From assembly GCF_001439805.1 (NCBI RefSeq), contig NZ_JYLK01000011.1, positions 124,001 to 188,000 of the forward strand: a stretch of 64,000 nt of DNA. The letters run 5' to 3'. The notes below the pieces were generated by a model. That model had not been told where the DNA came from and made no database searches. It was given only the letters and a program-made list of their open reading frames with translations. Source of the DNA: Pseudomonas trivialis (GTDB lineage Bacteria; Pseudomonadota; Gammaproteobacteria; Pseudomonadales; Pseudomonadaceae). Made by a program: the position numbers and the translations under genes. This document shows, one piece after another, positions 60,912 through 64,000 of the stretch; the first letter of the stretch is position 1, and each line of letters begins with the position of its first letter.

Positions 60912-61930
60912 GCGCGCCCCCGAATCCGCACCACGGCGCGATGGCGTTGTTGCCGATGTTCGATAAAGCTGGTCCAGCCCAGATGGGTGCCGCTGGCGCG
61001 TTGCAGGTTGAACGGCGGTACATCGTCTTCGTGCAGTCCCAGCTCCAGGTCGTAGGCGGTGGCGTCGCGCAGCAGAAAGTCCATCAACTGGCGCAAGCGC
61101 CCGAACTGATTGCCGCTGGGCAAAAACTGGCGAAAGCGTGTCTGGGTCAGGTTGGGAATCACCAGCGTGAATTTGCTGGAGCGGGTCTTGCTGCGATCAC
61201 CCACCACAAAATCGCTGCCCAGGGTGCCGTTGGCCTTGCCCAGCGCCAGGCGCTGACGCTGCGGCAAATTTACCGAGCGCACCTCGAACTCACGGATATA
61301 AACACCGTGCAGATCAAAGCTGTGCTCGACAATGCCCGACACCATCGAAGGCGAGCGGCTACGGCTGGCGATCAAACCGGCAAAGCTCAGCAGGCGGCCC
61401 CAGGGCAGTGGCGTCGCGCCGCGCAGGTCGTTGTCGTTGAGCCCGACCATGGAGAATACGTAACGCGAAAACCGGTCGCTGGCCTCAGCCTGAAAGCGAA
61501 TGTAATAGCGGTACTTGCGCCAGCTGGTGTGCAGCAGGGTCAGCAAACGATGGTTGAAAAAATCCATGAACGCCGGACGAATGCCGCGCTCCTGGTGGTG
61601 TTCGTAAGCCAGGCGATCCAGGTAATAACCGGGCAGCGGTGAGTCGCTGCCGTGCAGGCCAAAGAAATTGGTCTGCAAGCGGTAGCGCACCTCCTCGCGC
61701 CCATCTTCCACGCGCGCAGCCAACACCACATCGGAGGCTGGAAAGCCCAGCCCTGCATGGCTTTGCAGGCGCACGCGGCGGCGCGCCGCCGCACTCAAGG
61801 GCCGCGCCTCCAGGTCATCGCCATGCAAGGCGTGCAAATGCTCCAGCAAACGGTGAAATGAGTAGTTCCGCGCGTCGGCCAGCAGCACATCGGCTAGATC
61901 ACGGGTTGTCTGCCGGTCAACAGTGGCCAT
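60908..61930 (-). CDS. tssG: Type VI secretion baseplate protein TssG
   Basis: A 340-residue baseplate wedge protein. Recognised segments are YSFHRLLEHLHALHG near the start, RLQTNFFGLHGSDSPLPGYY (about 85-104), FMDFFNHRLLTLLHTSWRKYRY (given in part, about 118-140) and QRQRLALGKANGTLGSDFVVG near 225. It works with TssF, TssE and TssK. Its start lies inside the tssF end (37-base overlap), and its stop overlaps the start of the FHA-TssJ gene by four bases. Confidence 0.95.
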   Translation of the reverse strand: MATVDRQTTRDLADVLLADARNYSFHRLLEHLHALHGDDLEARPLSAAARRRVRLQSHAGLGFPASDVVLAARVEDGREEVRYRLQTNFFGLHGSDSPLPGYYLDRLAYEHHQERGIRPAFMDFFNHRLLTLLHTSWRKYRYYIRFQAEASDRFSRYVFSMVGLNDNDLRGATPLPWGRLLSFAGLIASRSRSPSMVSGIVEHSFDLHGVYIREFEVRSVNLPQRQRLALGKANGTLGSDFVVGDRSKTRSSKFTLVIPNLTQTRFRQFLPSGNQFGRLRQLMDFLLRDATAYDLELGLHEDDVPPFNLQRASGTHLGWTSFIEHRQQRHRAVVRIRGRA

Positions 61931-63660
61931 TCATAGCACTCGTTGTTGGTGGTATTGATCACTTCCAGGCGGTGGAAGGAGTTGATGCTGGCGTACAGGG
62001 CGAAGAAGTGCGAAAGCACGCTGGCGAACAAGTACAACTCGCCCTCGCAGAGGAAGGCGTTCTGGTCCAGTTGCAGGCGGGTCTGCACGCCGCGCACCGG
62101 CTGGCCTTTCATCAACCAGTCGATGGGGGTGGTCACGGCAGCCTGAATACCGTTTAGACGTTTGCGTGTTGCGCGGGCCTGTTGCAGGTCGTGCAGGGCG
62201 GCAAAGTCATAGGCGCGGATCACCGCCCTGAGCGGCTCGGCCGACAGCAACGACAGGTAGTTCAGCGACAGATTGGAAATCAGCGTCCAGTGCAGGCTCG
62301 CATCCAGCACCGGCCGGTAGCTTCGCGTCGGGGCAATCAGATTGGTATAGGTGGCAAATGAAGGCGTGACCTCGGTGGACAGCGACACATCCCCCACGCC
62401 GAGCCGTTGCGGCAGGTCGCGGTTGCTGCAGGTCAGTTCGATGGACGCTGCCTCGTGTTCGCCGATGTACAGGCTTTCATCGCCGCGCACGAAGGCGATG
62501 CGATGACGCAAGCCCTCACGCCCGTGGGACGCCTCGATATGCGTGCGAAAGTACAGCGAGGTGCGGCCCCGGGCATGTTCGATTTCATGCTCGAATGACT
62601 CGAACGGCGTAAAACGCCGTAACGGATCACCGGTTCGCTGCTTGTCGGCGACGTCCCAACCGGCCACGTGGTCGACACTGAAAATTTCATAAGCATCGTG
62701 GCGGTTGCCCGTGGGGCTGATACGCCGTTCCTGGCTGCGTCCATCCAGCGCGATGGGATCGGCGTCGTGGCGGAACAGATTGACCGCCGGCGCACAGAAC
62801 AGGTGAACGTCGGATGTGCGCAAATGCGTATTGACCGGCATCGGCCGGGAGAACTGAAATTCGAAGCGAATATGTCCGCTGCTGACGGCCGGCCAGACCT
62901 TGGCAAGTCGGGTCAGGCTGAAAAAGTGGAACCGCTGTGGGAACACAAAATATTCCTGCAGGATGCGGTAGCCATCGAACACGTTGCGCGGGTAGGGCAG
63001 CAGTGCTTCTTCGGCGGTGAAACCGGGAAAGCCGAGCTCTTCGGGGCTCAGGTGATAAGGCGTGTTATTGACGTACAGCGTGATGCTTTTGAGGTAGTGG
63101 GCCAGCCACAGGTAGAGGGTCAGTGCGGTGGCAGGGTCGCCGCCCAGGTGGAAGTCCAGTTGGTCGCAAGCAAGGCTGTCGAGCGGTTGCGGGGTCAACA
63201 CGGTGAGGTCGATGCGCAGTGTCGAGGCTTCGCGGCTGTGGGCATCGCTGACGGCCTGCAACGCCAATGGGTACAGGTTGACGTCAGTGCACGTGCGAAA
63301 CTCGCAGGAAATGCCGTCCACAGGCTTGGCAAACAGCCGCGTCCCCTTGGGAATCACCTTGCGTTGACTGATCGCATTGGGCAGTGGCTCGAAGCGGATG
63401 ATGGTCGCGCTGGGCAAGGGCCGCAGGTAATTGGGCCAGAGCATGTGCAACAGCGGATGGGTCAGCTCCGGCAAATCGTCGTCGATCTTCATGCCGAGCT
63501 TGGCCGTGAGGAAGGCAAAGCCTTCCAGCAACCGCTCCACGTCCGGGTCGCCAGCCTCGTCGCCCAGAAACTGCGCCAACTGTGGATTGTCCTCGGCGAA
63601 CTCGCGGCCAAGCTCGCGCAGGTAGCGCAACTCCTCGGCAAAGCGTTGTTTCAAGTCCAT
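61894..63660 (-). CDS. tssF: Type VI secretion baseplate protein TssF
   Basis: A 588-residue baseplate wedge subunit. The N-terminal ELRYLRELGREFAEDNPQLA and the next segment GDPDVERLLEGFAFLTAKL are the family signature, with LTHPLLHMLWPNYLRPLPS close by. The end region (LFASVLSHFFALYASINSFH) is conserved as well. It starts 7 bases after the tssE stop and overlaps tssG, so all these subunits come from one mRNA. Confidence 0.96.
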   Translation of the reverse strand: MDLKQRFAEELRYLRELGREFAEDNPQLAQFLGDEAGDPDVERLLEGFAFLTAKLGMKIDDDLPELTHPLLHMLWPNYLRPLPSATIIRFEPLPNAISQRKVIPKGTRLFAKPVDGISCEFRTCTDVNLYPLALQAVSDAHSREASTLRIDLTVLTPQPLDSLACDQLDFHLGGDPATALTLYLWLAHYLKSITLYVNNTPYHLSPEELGFPGFTAEEALLPYPRNVFDGYRILQEYFVFPQRFHFFSLTRLAKVWPAVSSGHIRFEFQFSRPMPVNTHLRTSDVHLFCAPAVNLFRHDADPIALDGRSQERRISPTGNRHDAYEIFSVDHVAGWDVADKQRTGDPLRRFTPFESFEHEIEHARGRTSLYFRTHIEASHGREGLRHRIAFVRGDESLYIGEHEAASIELTCSNRDLPQRLGVGDVSLSTEVTPSFATYTNLIAPTRSYRPVLDASLHWTLISNLSLNYLSLLSAEPLRAVIRAYDFAALHDLQQARATRKRLNGIQAAVTTPIDWLMKGQPVRGVQTRLQLDQNAFLCEGELYLFASVLSHFFALYASINSFHRLEVINTTNNECYEWPLLTGRQPVI

Positions 63661-63667
63661 TGCATCC

Positions 63668-64000
63668 TCATTTCACGCGGGTGTAGCCGTCGCGGCCGTG
63701 CATGGCCACCTCGATCTGCACCTGTTCTTCCTTGTGGTTGACCTGCACCTGGCAATCAAGACGAAAATTCAGCTCCAGCGGCAGGTCCGGGTCGGGCTGA
63801 TAACGCACGCCCGTGACCCTGATGCGCGGTTCAAACGCCTCCACCGAGCGCCGGATATCGGCGCTGATGGCCACCACCAGATCACTGCTCGCCTGGGTGA
63901 TGCCGTTGAAATCACGCAGGCCCAGCTCGGGGCTGCTTTGCGAGCAGCCCTGACGTGAGTTGAGCACCTGTTCCAGGTGGCGTTTGATCGCCTCGACACG
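63668..64000 (-). CDS. tssE: Type VI secretion baseplate protein TssE (gp25-like), 5' end outside window
   Basis: The reading frame is open to the right edge; the last 110 codons are seen. TssE proteins have about 140-170 residues, so the start lies a little outside. The gp25/lysozyme-like fold is shown by AIKRHLEQVLNSRQGCSQSS, ELGLRDFNGI, EPRIRVTGVRY and FRLDCQVQVN. It attaches to the baseplate hub. The rest of the cluster (sheath tssBC, and tssH, tssM, vgrG) would be expected outside the window. Confidence 0.92.
   Translation of the reverse strand, partial: RVEAIKRHLEQVLNSRQGCSQSSPELGLRDFNGITQASSDLVVAISADIRRSVEAFEPRIRVTGVRYQPDPDLPLELNFRLDCQVQVNHKEEQVQIEVAMHGRDGYTRVK

Overview
The window is a chromosomal segment of a fluorescent Pseudomonas, most likely of the P. 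fluorescens group. The evidence is the high GC content, the gacA-uvrC-pgsA-tRNA-Gly(GCC) order at 44.9-48.1 kb, a DUF1652 protein, a dhcR/dhcAB/atoB-type locus, and eight intergenic palindromes of the Pseudomonas REP type. All gene calls come from reading the sequence and recalling protein families; no database search was run.

Layout. 0-6.4 kb: the 3' part of a zinc-type hemB, then an AT-rich immunity-like gene and a 1609-residue Rhs polymorphic toxin with a gene-tail remnant upstream. 6.5-20.1 kb: a DUF1615 lipoprotein, a ketoacid CoA-transferase/thiolase operon with a divergent LysR gene, a small unknown gene, a CBS-sirtuin pair, topB, and an MHS transporter/GMC oxidoreductase pair with a divergent LysR gene. 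20.4-27.2 kb: a glutamate-polyamine-type ligase with an XRE-cupin regulator, an RcnB-like protein, DUF1652, a PAS-LuxR regulator, a membrane protein, a transglycosylase-like lipoprotein, and an FKBP gene broken by an internal deletion. 27.4-31.5 kb: an unusual, partly AT-rich operon with an L-amino-acid 2-monooxygenase-like flavoenzyme, a nitrilase-superfamily hydrolase and a membrane protein built from an internal duplication. 32.1-35.6 kb: mgtA and mgtC. 35.9-40.7 kb: a BvgA/BvgS-like phosphorelay followed by a degenerate receiver protein. 40.8-43.3 kb: an aldo/keto reductase and a DAHP synthase preceded by a classical attenuator with an aromatic-rich leader peptide, a terminator and a second small ORF. 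43.5-44.8 kb: a GNAT enzyme and two phage-type regulators. 44.9-48.4 kb: gacA, uvrC, pgsA, tRNA-Gly, and an integrase stub marking a lost integrative element. 48.5-54.5 kb: a LysR gene, an Aap-type amino-acid ABC transporter and an isoaspartyl peptidase. 54.6-56.6 kb: an alpha/beta-hydrolase lipoprotein and a DUF2165 protein. 56.7-64.0 kb: part of a type VI secretion operon (tssE-F-G, an FHA-TssJ fusion, tssK, tssL, hcp) that continues past the right edge.

How the genes work together. Three amino-acid modules stand out: uptake plus isoaspartyl peptide hydrolysis (Aap/IaaA), polyamine-type gamma-glutamylation, and a putative amino acid to amide to acid pathway at 27-31 kb. The last is the best candidate for an undescribed system. 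It joins a Trp/Phe-monooxygenase-like enzyme to a nitrilase-fold amidase rather than the usual amidase, adds a dedicated duplicated membrane protein, and carries a long hairpin that would hide the ribosome-binding site of the hydrolase. Other leads are the FHA-TssJ fusion, the phosphorelay with its pseudo-receiver and a shared 11-bp upstream element, and the two-ORF leader of the DAHP synthase gene.
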